5,299 nucleotides of DNA, from positions 1 to 5,299 of the forward strand of contig CANJPN010000467.1 of the NCBI GenBank assembly GCA_947475855.1, read 5' to 3'. Origin of the DNA: Bradyrhizobiaceae bacterium. Its GTDB lineage: Bacteria; Pseudomonadota; Alphaproteobacteria; Rhizobiales; Hyphomicrobiaceae. The notes below the pieces were generated by a model. It was not told the origin of the DNA, made no database searches, and was given only the letters and a program-made list of their open reading frames with translations. The position numbers and the translations under genes are program-made. Positions 1 through 4,676 of this stretch are shown here, piece by piece; position 1 is the stretch's first letter, and each line of letters begins with the position of its first letter.

Positions 1-51
1 GAGCGCCGCAATCTGCACGTCACTCGCCTTCACCGGAGATTTGCCCGCCAT
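1..51 (-). CDS. Start of an unidentified leftward gene (partial, runs off the window)
   Basis: An ATG at 51 on the minus strand opens a frame that stays open to the window edge, giving only 17 residues (MAGKSPVKASDVQIAAL). It is preceded by a G-rich stretch just upstream (minus-strand GCGGGGGCGGGAC) that could serve as a ribosome binding site. The first in-frame stop upstream is at 85-87, so the coding region cannot begin much earlier. A CTTGAC hexamer at 104-109 on the same strand could be its -35 box. The peptide is too short to assign to a family. It would be transcribed divergently from rplY. The call rests on the start context alone and could be wrong. Confidence 0.4.
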   Translation of the reverse strand, partial: MAGKSPVKASDVQIAAL

Positions 52-80
52 GTCCCGCCCCCGCGAATCAGTGCGAAGAC

Positions 81-109
81 AGAATCACATTCGAGATTCG
101 TTGGTCAAG
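81..109 (-). promoter_or_regulatory. Candidate promoter for the leftward partial gene
   Basis: On the minus strand CTTGAC (109-104) is followed by 17 bases and GATTCT (86-81), which is preceded by TG one base upstream, like an extended -10. The -35 is good but the -10 matches the consensus only weakly. It would start transcription about 25 bases before the ATG at 51. Assigned from pattern only. Confidence 0.3.
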
Positions 110-133
110 TTCATAGAGTCTGCTTAGCCATCG

Positions 134-176
134 CCGTAGGGCGGATTGCGCGCACAGGCGCTATTCCGCCCTATGC
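134..176. repeat. REP-like imperfect palindrome
   Basis: The arms TAGGGCGGA (137-145) and TCCGCCCTA (165-173) are perfect reverse complements, and an inner pair GCGC (148-151) and GCGC (158-161) encloses a six-base loop. The form GTAGGGCGGATT-GCGC-loop-GCGC-TAT-TCCGCCC resembles the dispersed extragenic palindromes of the GTAGGGCGGATTAGCG type that I know from many proteobacterial chromosomes. Such REP elements are usually mobilised in trans by RAYT (TnpA-REP) transposases; none is visible here. Only one copy is in the window, so repeat status is inferred from resemblance. Confidence 0.5.
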
Positions 177-192
177 CAAGATGCACCTCTTC

Positions 193-245
193 CGGACCGC
201 CCTTGCGGTCCGAGGCCGCGACTGCGGCCCGGCGCCGGTGCGCCG
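193..245. other. Three tandem perfect hairpins, each with a 4-base loop
   Basis: Three perfect stem-loops lie head to tail. The first is CGGACCGC/GCGGTCCG (193-200/205-212, loop CCTT), the second GGCCGC/GCGGCC (214-219/224-229, loop GACT), and the third CGGCGC/GCGCCG (230-235/240-245, loop CGGT). Stem lengths are 8, 6 and 6 bp, with spacers of one and zero bases. No T-run follows on either strand, so they are not ordinary intrinsic terminators. They lie upstream of the candidate rplY promoter. They could be a folded RNA from a longer transcript, a protein-binding array, or remains of a repeat cluster next to the REP-like element. Confidence 0.5.
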
Positions 246-258
246 TAAAACCAAAAAG

Positions 259-287
259 TTGCGCCGCAAAAAAACCGCCGCTATAAC
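259..287 (+). promoter_or_regulatory. Candidate sigma-70 promoter of rplY
   Basis: TTGCGC (259-264) and TATAAC (282-287) are separated by exactly 17 bases, with an A-tract inside the spacer. The expected transcription start is near 294, giving a 5' untranslated region of about 110 bases before the rplY ATG. A second TATACT (306-311) could be an alternative -10, although its -35 is poor. The call is by pattern only. Confidence 0.4.
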
Positions 288-293
288 GCCGCC

Positions 294-319
294 AGCCCTC
301 GAGACTATACTCCAGGGCT
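294..319 (+). promoter_or_regulatory. Leader hairpin at the 5' end of the rplY transcript
   Basis: AGCCCT (294-299) pairs with AGGGCT (314-319). After a C-C mismatch, GAG (301-303) pairs with CTC (310-312) around the loop ACTATA. If transcription starts near 294 this stem-loop would cap the very 5' end of the rplY mRNA. It may stabilise the transcript or take part in alternative folding with the downstream terminator. Function is inferred. Confidence 0.35.
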
Positions 320-369
320 CCCCCGTCGCGCATTTGCACCCTTGGAGGCCGGGCGGGGAACACTGACCG

Positions 370-389
370 GGGCCGAATGGCCCTTTTTT
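370..389 (+). terminator. Intrinsic terminator just upstream of rplY (possible attenuator)
   Basis: GGGCC (370-374) and GGCCC (379-383) form a stem around a GAAT tetraloop and are followed by six T residues (384-389). This is a canonical factor-independent terminator on the plus strand. It ends five bases before the GGAG ribosome binding site of rplY at 394. No rightward gene ends upstream in the window, so its natural substrate is the rplY leader transcript itself. Confidence 0.65.
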
Positions 390-403
390 AATTGGAGAGT
401 GCT

Positions 404-1135
404 ATGGCCAACGTCATCGAGATCAAGGCCTCGGCGCGCCCACGGAGCGGTAAGGGGGCCGCACGTACAGCGCGACGCGAGGGTTTGGTGCCTGCAGTAA
501 TCTACGGCGCAAAAACCGAGCCTGTCGGCATCAATGTCGACTTCAACGAGCTTTCAAAGACCATCAATCGCGGACGGTTCCTCGCAACCATCTTCGACCT
601 CGTCATCGATGGCAAAAAAACCCGCGTCATTCCCCGCGAGTTCCAGCTTGACCCGGTCAAGGACGTGCCTGTGCACGTCGACTTCCTTCGCGTCACACCG
701 GAAAGCCGCATCCGCGTTCGCGTGCCGGCCCGCTTCATCAATGAAGCAGCATCCCCTGGCATGAAGCGTGGTGGTGTTCTCAACATCGTGCGCCGCGAAA
801 TCGAAGTTTACTGCCCGCCTGATGCGATCCCGGAAGTGTTCGAGTTCGACCTTACCGGCCTCGAAATCGGGCGCTCGATCCACATCTCATCGATCCAGCT
901 GCCGCCGGGCGTACGCCCGACCATTGGCAACCGCGACTTCACGGTAGCCACTGTCGCAGGCGCACTGGTCAAGGAAGAGGAAGCACCGACGCCCGGCGCC
1001 GCCGCTCCTGGAGCAGCAGCCGCAGCCGGCGATGCCAAGGCCGCAGCACCGGCCGCTGGCGGCAAAGCTGCAGCTCCCGCTGCCGGCGCCAAGGCAGCTC
1101 CGGCTGCCAAGGCTGCTCCCGCCGCGAAGAAGTAA
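404..1135 (+). CDS. rplY: 50S ribosomal protein bL25, long CTC-type
   Basis: Encodes a 243-residue bL25/general stress protein CTC, which binds 5S rRNA in the large ribosomal subunit. Residues 1 to about 95 match the bL25 RNA-binding domain (R24REGLVPAVIYG, then VKDVPVHVDFLRV near 85-97). Residues 98-190 form the second, beta-rich TL5/CTC domain, and 191-243 are a low-complexity Ala/Pro/Gly tail with regularly spaced lysines. Start: ATG at 404 is chosen over an in-frame TTG at 392 because GGAG (394-397) sits six bases upstream of it and MANVIEIKA is a typical family N-terminus. The gene lies 100 bp before pth, the usual order. An intrinsic terminator directly precedes its ribosome binding site, suggesting attenuation. 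The tail is longer and more repetitive than in short bL25 proteins such as that of E. coli. The family call is firm. Confidence 0.95.
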   Translation: MANVIEIKASARPRSGKGAARTARREGLVPAVIYGAKTEPVGINVDFNELSKTINRGRFLATIFDLVIDGKKTRVIPREFQLDPVKDVPVHVDFLRVTPESRIRVRVPARFINEAASPGMKRGGVLNIVRREIEVYCPPDAIPEVFEFDLTGLEIGRSIHISSIQLPPGVRPTIGNRDFTVATVAGALVKEEEAPTPGAAAPGAAAAAGDAKAAAPAAGGKAAAPAAGAKAAPAAKAAPAAKK

Positions 1136-1151
1136 GGAAAAGGGGGACTGG

Positions 1152-1205
1152 ATGTTCGTTGCTGGGTTCCAGGAGTTGTCTGCACATGCGGCGGCAGCTC
1201 TCTGA
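1152..1205 (+). CDS. Possible 17-codon mini-ORF between rplY and pth
   Basis: ATG at 1152 begins MFVAGFQELSAHAAAAL and stops with TGA at 1203-1205, 30 bases before the pth start. A purine-rich AAGGAAAAGGGGG stretch (1134-1146) lies just upstream at a plausible ribosome binding site distance. CTGGA (1148-1152) could pair with TCCAG (1168-1172) and cover its start. It may be an upstream ORF affecting pth translation, or chance. There is no homology or codon evidence at this length. Confidence 0.2.
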   Translation: MFVAGFQELSAHAAAAL

Positions 1206-1235
1206 TCCCCGAAGAATATCCGGTCCCTGATCCCC

Positions 1236-1967
1236 ATGAAGCTGTTCGTCGGCTTAGGCAATCCGGGCGAAAAGTACGCTCGCCACCGGCACAACGTCGG
1301 CTTCATGGCTGTCGAGCGCATTGCCGCGTTTCATCGCTTTGGCCCTTGGAAACGCAAGTTCCAGGGCCTCGCAGCCGATGGTGAGATCGCTGGCGAAAAG
1401 GTCGTGCTCCTGAAGCCCGACACCTACATGAACGAATCCGGCCGTGCCGTCGGCGAAGCCACCCGCTTCCTCAAGATCGGCATCGAGGATGTCGTCGCAT
1501 TCCATGACGAACTCGATATCTCCCCCGGCAAGATCAAGGTGAAATCGGGCGGCGGCAACGCCGGCCACAACGGCTTACGCTCGATCACCCAGCACGTCGG
1601 CAACGAGTTCGTCCGCGTTCGAATTGGCATCGGCCACCCCGGCGCCAAGGAACTGGTGCACAGTTACGTACTGCACGACTTCGCGAAAGCCGACGAAGCC
1701 TGGCTCGGCCCCATGCTCGATGCGATCGCGGGATCGGCGGAACGCCTTGCATCCGGCGATCACGCCCGCTTCCTGACCGAAGTCTCCCGCGCCATCGGCG
1801 GCGAAACCACCGAACCACAGCGATCACGCGAAAAAACTTCCGAGCCGCCGCCTCCGAAAACTCCTACATCCGGACGCCATCCCGGCGGCGAGCGCATGAG
1901 CAAGCGCCAGTCGGCACTGGCCGAGAACCTCAAGAAATGGATGGCCGGCCGCGACAAGAAAGAGTGA
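1236..1967 (+). CDS. pth: Peptidyl-tRNA hydrolase
   Basis: This cytoplasmic, essential enzyme cleaves the ester bond of peptidyl-tRNAs dropped from ribosomes, recycling tRNA. The 243-residue product has all family hallmarks: GLGNPG at 6-11, the catalytic His at H19 in RHRHNVGF, PDTYMN with N66, the HDELD motif with D91, and GGGNAGHNGLRSI with N112. These correspond to E. coli N10, H20, N68, D93 and N114. The catalytic core ends near residue 190. Beyond it is a Pro/Arg-rich linker and a basic helical segment (ENLKKWMAGRDKKE), an extension I associate with Hyphomicrobiales orthologues and absent from the roughly 194-residue E. coli enzyme. The ATG start gives the standard MKLFVGLGNPG N-terminus. 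I see no Shine-Dalgarno directly before it; the preceding bases are CCCTGATCCCC. It probably shares the rplY transcript. Confidence 0.96.
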   Translation: MKLFVGLGNPGEKYARHRHNVGFMAVERIAAFHRFGPWKRKFQGLAADGEIAGEKVVLLKPDTYMNESGRAVGEATRFLKIGIEDVVAFHDELDISPGKIKVKSGGGNAGHNGLRSITQHVGNEFVRVRIGIGHPGAKELVHSYVLHDFAKADEAWLGPMLDAIAGSAERLASGDHARFLTEVSRAIGGETTEPQRSREKTSEPPPPKTPTSGRHPGGERMSKRQSALAENLKKWMAGRDKKE

Positions 1968-1992
1968 CCAGCAGAGCGGCATGATCACAGAC

Positions 1993-2021
1993 TTGACACG
2001 GAAACCGTGTCACACTATTTC
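1993..2021 (+). promoter_or_regulatory. Promoter of the toxin-antitoxin operon
   Basis: A consensus -35 TTGACA (1993-1998) is followed after 17 bases by TATTTC (2016-2021), or after 16 by CTATTT. This is the best -35 box in the window. Transcription would begin near 2028, about 33 bases before the antitoxin ATG. Its position after the pth stop means that the cassette can be expressed independently of rplY-pth. Confidence 0.6.
1994..2012. promoter_or_regulatory. Perfect inverted repeat, likely autoregulatory operator
   Basis: TGACACGG (1994-2001) and CCGTGTCA (2005-2012) are exact reverse complements around an AAA spacer. The palindrome overlaps the -35 box and fills most of the spacer, so a bound protein would block RNA polymerase. 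Ribbon-helix-helix antitoxins usually bind such repeats in their own promoters as dimers, with toxin as co-repressor. Binding by the product of 2061-2420 is inferred from position. Confidence 0.6.
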
Positions 2022-2060
2022 CATGCATCACATCACTTGCTCTGACGCGAGAGGATGGAC

Positions 2061-2420
2061 ATGAAAAACATCACGATCACGCTGCGCGAAGACGTTGCAG
2101 ATTGGCTTCGCATCGAGGCTGCCAAGGCCGACCTCAGCATGTCTGCTTTCGTCAGCCGCATGCTGGAAGAGCGGATGGGCCGTGGGAAAGATCAGCTTGC
2201 GGCGATGGAGCACTTCCTGAGCGGTGCGGGGTTCGCCGGCATCGCTGCCGATTTGCCCACGCGGGATGACCTCTATGACCGGCCGTCTCTTCGTCGACAC
2301 CAACATTCTGATCTACGCGCTAGATCCGGCCGATCCGCTGAAGCGAGCGGTGTCGGCGGATTTGCTGAGGCAGACGATCAGCCGCCGTACACTCATGCTG
2401 AGCCCGCAAAGCCTGAATGA
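2061..2420 (+). CDS. VapB-type antitoxin, ribbon-helix-helix-like, with an abnormal C-terminal extension
   Basis: Probable antitoxin that binds and neutralises the downstream PIN toxin and represses the operon. The N-terminus MKNITITLREDVADWLRIEA, followed by DLSMSAFVSRMLEERM, has the strand-helix-helix pattern of CopG/Arc-type DNA-binding domains (residues 2-40). Residues 60-78 (GIAADLPTRDDLYDRPSLR) resemble the toxin-binding tail of such antitoxins. Start: ATG at 2061 is preferred over ATG at 2055 because AGGA (2052-2055) lies five bases before it. The frame gives 119 residues, although relatives I recall end near 75-85 with an LYDRxRLR-like finish. Codon 79 here is CGA (2295-2297), one base from TGA. 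The remaining 41 residues are read from within the toxin gene in another frame and look like out-of-frame protein. The family call is fairly sure; the length interpretation is inference. Confidence 0.8.
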   Translation: MKNITITLREDVADWLRIEAAKADLSMSAFVSRMLEERMGRGKDQLAAMEHFLSGAGFAGIAADLPTRDDLYDRPSLRRHQHSDLRARSGRSAEASGVGGFAEADDQPPYTHAEPAKPE

Positions 2421-2721
2421 GTGCTACCGCGTGTTGACGCAGCGGCAGCGCCTGATGCCAGTCGTGGAGGCGCGCGCGTTCGTCCGCCTCCTCGCCCCAT
2501 GGGCAATAGCCCCGCTCGACGCGGCCACCACCGAGCGCGCCTGGGCCGTTCAGGACGATGCCGGCCTGAGCTGGTGGGACAGCCTGATGGTGGCCGCCGC
2601 CTTGCGGGCGGAATGCCGCTTGTTCGTGTCGGAGGACCTGCAGGACGGCGCGGTGGTCGGGGACATGCGCATCGCGAACCCTTTCAAGCCGGAGTTTTCC
2701 CGGATGCTGGGCCGCGCCTGA
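2275..2721 (+). CDS. PIN-domain ribonuclease toxin, VapC family
   Basis: Predicted metal-dependent endoribonuclease toxin that cuts RNA when freed from its antitoxin. The 148-residue product is a single PIN domain with all four expected acidic residues: D8 in LFVDTNILIYA, E49 in SLNECYRVL, D102 in WWDSLMVAAAL, and D121 in FVSEDLQDG. The intact active site suggests a working enzyme. Start: ATG at 2275 puts FVDTN at the usual distance from the N-terminus; in-frame ATGs at 2224 and 2266 are possible but would add unusual leader residues. The gene overlaps the antitoxin frame by 146 bases in a different frame, so translation is probably coupled. Base composition is not obviously different from neighbouring genes. 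PIN domains also occur outside toxins, but the paired RHH gene and the operator make the toxin role likely. Confidence 0.88.
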   Translation: MTGRLFVDTNILIYALDPADPLKRAVSADLLRQTISRRTLMLSPQSLNECYRVLTQRQRLMPVVEARAFVRLLAPWAIAPLDAATTERAWAVQDDAGLSWWDSLMVAAALRAECRLFVSEDLQDGAVVGDMRIANPFKPEFSRMLGRA

Positions 2722-2744
2722 GACCGCACCCGCCTTGCCCCCCG

Positions 2745-2790
2745 CGCTCGCGCAGTGTAACCCCGCTCGAAACACCCGAACACGCGAGCG
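2745..2790 (+). promoter_or_regulatory. Hairpin ending just before the ychF start codon
   Basis: CGCTCGCG (2745-2752) and CGCGAGCG (2783-2790) are perfect 8-bp arms. Inside the 30-base loop, GTGT (2755-2758) can pair with ACAC (2772-2775). The right arm ends three bases before the ATG and covers the only GAG-like ribosome binding sequence, so in RNA it could mask the start of ychF. Part of the signal may simply reflect high GC. There is no T-run, so it is not an intrinsic terminator. Confidence 0.35.
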
Positions 2791-2793
2791 ACC

Positions 2794-3894
2794 ATGGGCT
2801 TCAAATGCGGAATTGTCGGACTGCCGAACGTCGGCAAGTCGACCCTCTTCAACGCGCTGACCCAAACCGCGGCGGCTGAAGCGGCGAACTATCCGTTCTG
2901 CACGATCGAGCCGAACGTCGGGGAAGTCGGCGTGCCCGACGAACGGCTCGACGAACTCGCCCGCATCGCCGGCTCCAAGCAGATCATCCCCACGCGCCTC
3001 ACCTTCGTCGACATCGCCGGCCTCGTCCGTGGCGCGTCGAAGGGCGAGGGGCTGGGCAACCAATTCCTCGGCCACATCCGCGAGGTGGACGCCGTCGCCT
3101 ACGTGCTGCGCTGCTTCGAGGACGGCGACATCGTCCACGTCGCCGGCAAGATCGATCCCCTTGCCGACGCGGAAGTCGTCGAGACCGAGCTGATGCTGTC
3201 CGACATGGAAAGCCTGGAGAAGCGCAAGCACGCCGCCGACAAGAAGGCGCGCGGCGGCGACAAGGAGGCCAAGGTTCAACTCGTTCTCATCGACAAGGCG
3301 CTGGCGCTCCTCACGGAAGGCAAGCCCGCCCGCCACGTCGAATTGACACCCGAGGAAGTTCCAGCTTTCCGTGCCCTGCAGCTATTGACGTCGAAGCCCG
3401 TACTCTACGTCTGCAACGTCGACGAAGGCTCCGCCGCCAATGGCAATGCTTTCACCGCGAAGGTCGAGGAGTTCGCGAAGGCGGAAGGCGCGGGCTGCGT
3501 CATCATCTCGGCCAAGATCGAAGCGGAGCTTTCCGGCCTGGACGACGATGAGCGCAAGGCCTTCCTCGCCGAGATGGGCCTCGAGGAGCCGGGCCTCAAT
3601 CGCCTGATCCGCGAAGGCTACAAACTTCTGGGTCTCGTCACCTACTTCACGGTCGGCCCCAAGGAAGCACGCGCCTGGACGATCACGGACGGCACGAAGG
3701 GACCGAAAGCTGCCGGCGTCATCCACACCGACTTCGAGAAGGGCTTCATCCGGGCCGAAACCATCGCTTACGAGGACTACATCGCCTTCAAGGGCGAGGT
3801 CGGCTGCAAGGATGCGGGCAAGATGCGTCTGGAAGGCAAGGAATACGTCGTCAAGGACGGCGACGTCATGCACTTCCGCTTCGCAGGCGGCTGA
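2794..3894 (+). CDS. ychF: Ribosome-binding ATPase YchF (OLA1/Obg-like family)
   Basis: YchF is a universally conserved P-loop ATPase of the Obg family that binds the ribosome and has been linked to translation and oxidative-stress control. The 366-residue product (E. coli 363) has the P-loop G9LPNVGKS, the G3 motif D73IAGL, the signature KGEGLGNQFLGHIREVDA (83-100), and N208VDE. NVDE replaces the NKxD of true GTPases and is the hallmark of this subfamily's ATP preference. A charged segment (about 127-160, including EKRKHAADKKARGGDKEAK) fits the coiled-coil insert. The TGS domain occupies about 280-366 (YFTVGPKEARAWTI, then DGDVMHFRF at the end). Start: the ATG gives the standard MGFKCGIVGLPNVGKS. 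A recognisable Shine-Dalgarno is missing and a hairpin precedes the start. It commonly follows pth; here the toxin-antitoxin pair lies between. Confidence 0.97.
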   Translation: MGFKCGIVGLPNVGKSTLFNALTQTAAAEAANYPFCTIEPNVGEVGVPDERLDELARIAGSKQIIPTRLTFVDIAGLVRGASKGEGLGNQFLGHIREVDAVAYVLRCFEDGDIVHVAGKIDPLADAEVVETELMLSDMESLEKRKHAADKKARGGDKEAKVQLVLIDKALALLTEGKPARHVELTPEEVPAFRALQLLTSKPVLYVCNVDEGSAANGNAFTAKVEEFAKAEGAGCVIISAKIEAELSGLDDDERKAFLAEMGLEEPGLNRLIREGYKLLGLVTYFTVGPKEARAWTITDGTKGPKAAGVIHTDFEKGFIRAETIAYEDYIAFKGEVGCKDAGKMRLEGKEYVVKDGDVMHFRFAGG

Positions 3895-3956
3895 GCAAAG
3901 CTGCCGTGCTTGCGATCAAAGGCTAACGGATCGTCTCCAGCCCCTTAGACTGCCGT

Positions 3957-3974
3957 CCGGCGCGAACGCGCCGG
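3957..3974. terminator. GC-rich hairpin between convergent genes, possible bidirectional terminator
   Basis: CCGGCGCG (3957-3964) and CGCGCCGG (3967-3974) are perfect arms around AA, effectively a 7-bp stem with a GAAC tetraloop. It lies between the stops of ychF (+) and the FYDLN-type gene (-), where a shared terminator is expected. There is no T-run on either side (CCCCTTGG follows on the plus strand), so efficiency as an intrinsic terminator is doubtful and it may work with Rho or as a 3'-end stabiliser. Confidence 0.4.
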
Positions 3975-4008
3975 CCCCTTGGCGGTCCGGCCTCTTCGCG
4001 CCACGGGA

Positions 4009-4428
4009 TTACTGATCCTTAGGCTCGTCGTCCTCGATCTCGATCAGCGCAGACGCGTCCGCATCGTCGGCTTCGTGCTCCAGCACCGTATCGTCATCGA
4101 CGACGGCGCCAGGCACATCAGCTTCCTCGAGATCATCGGCCACCACTTCATCCACCTCATCGCCTTCAGCCACTTCCTCGGCCGCCTCTGCAACCGGAAC
4201 GACGGCATCCCGCGGAACGGCGCTTCGGCTGCGCCAGGTCGATGTTTGCGCATAGGGCCGGCGCAACTCGATGACCGGTCTTTGAACGGGCGTATGTTCA
4301 CCACCGCATGCAGGACAGACGATCGGGCTTCGCGTGAGGTCGTAGAATGCGACCTCGCACGCGACACACATCCGCTTGGTGCCGCGCTGATCGCGACTGA
4401 TCGAAGTTGCAACGTTTCCGACGGCCAT
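4009..4428 (-). CDS. FYDLN_acid (TIGR02300-like) protein: zinc ribbon with acidic tail
   Basis: Small protein of 139 residues and unknown function. Residues 15-41 (RGTKR, then C21VAC24 and FYDLT 28-32, then C38PAC41) form a two-CxxC zinc-ribbon-like knuckle and match the family signature RGTKRxCxxCxxxFYDLN. Here the last residue of the signature is T instead of N. From residue 79 to the end the chain is very acidic (many D and E, including VVDDD and IEDDEPKDQ) and probably disordered. Start: ATG at 4428 has GGAAAGG on the minus strand (4444-4438), nine bases upstream. It converges with ychF and is divergent from the PfkB gene. The conserved zinc ribbon could bind nucleic acid or protein partners, but no function is established that I can cite. 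The family call is confident. Confidence 0.88.
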   Translation of the reverse strand: MAVGNVATSISRDQRGTKRMCVACEVAFYDLTRSPIVCPACGGEHTPVQRPVIELRRPYAQTSTWRSRSAVPRDAVVPVAEAAEEVAEGDEVDEVVADDLEEADVPGAVVDDDTVLEHEADDADASALIEIEDDEPKDQ

Positions 4429-4517
4429 GACGATGCGCCTTTCCGATGCGCCGAAAAGGACCGGCGAAAATCCATGCTGCGGATAGATGAAGATGTGCTG
4501 AACTAAATCGCGCCTGG

Positions 4518-4567
4518 GTCACCGCCCGCTGGTGCTTCATAAGTGTGATGAAGCAAGCGGCGGTCAC
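4518..4567. other. Large imperfect hairpin, about 18 bp, in the FYDLN gene leader
   Basis: The top is a perfect 7-bp stem GCTTCAT (4534-4540) and ATGAAGC (4548-4554) with a 7-base loop. Below an internal loop, GCT/AGC (4528-4530/4556-4558), a bulged C at 4527, ACCGCC/GGCGGT (4521-4526/4559-4564), a C-C mismatch and GT/AC (4518-4519/4566-4567) continue the helix. If the leftward promoter at 4648-4676 is real, this lies in the 5' untranslated region of the FYDLN-type gene, about 90 bases before its start. It may instead be an extragenic palindrome or a small RNA. Function unknown. Confidence 0.45.
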
Positions 4568-4647
4568 GTCGAGCGGCGACCAGAGTAAATTGTCATAACG
4601 AGAAGGGCAGGCCGCACGCGCAAGCACGGATGATCTTGCCCGCCCCA

Positions 4648-4676
4648 TATATGAGTTGCGGCTTGCAGAATCACAA
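4648..4676 (-). promoter_or_regulatory. Candidate leftward promoter for the FYDLN-type gene
   Basis: On the minus strand TTGTGA (4676-4671) is separated by 17 bases from CATATA (4653-4648), in an AT-rich patch that stands out from the GC-rich surroundings. Transcription would begin near 4641, giving a leader of about 210 bases that contains the large hairpin at 4518-4567. Pattern only. Confidence 0.35.

Noticed and set aside
181..366. 61-codon open frame between the REP-like element and rplY, ending just before the terminator hairpin.
   Set aside because: No ribosome binding site, a composition dictated by the hairpins, and a start upstream of the candidate promoter. A leader-peptide role would need a TTG start at 334, which is weak.
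808..1321. Minus-strand open frames opposite the rplY tail and the pth start.
   Set aside because: They are antisense shadows of the Ala-rich tail repeat, low-complexity Ala or Arg/Cys/Gly runs without ribosome binding sites.
2421..2879. Plus-strand frame following directly after the antitoxin stop, overlapping the toxin and the ychF start.
   Set aside because: Pro/Arg/Gly-rich out-of-frame translation with no motifs; it overlaps two strongly supported genes.
2320..3336. Long open frame on the minus strand opposite the toxin gene and ychF.
   Set aside because: It is a mirror frame of high-GC coding sequence; the plus strand carries clearly recognisable PIN and YchF proteins with complete motifs.
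3979..4506. Plus-strand frame covering the FYDLN-type gene region.
   Set aside because: It is antisense to a gene with a clear zinc-ribbon family signature and a good Shine-Dalgarno, and its own product has no recognisable features.
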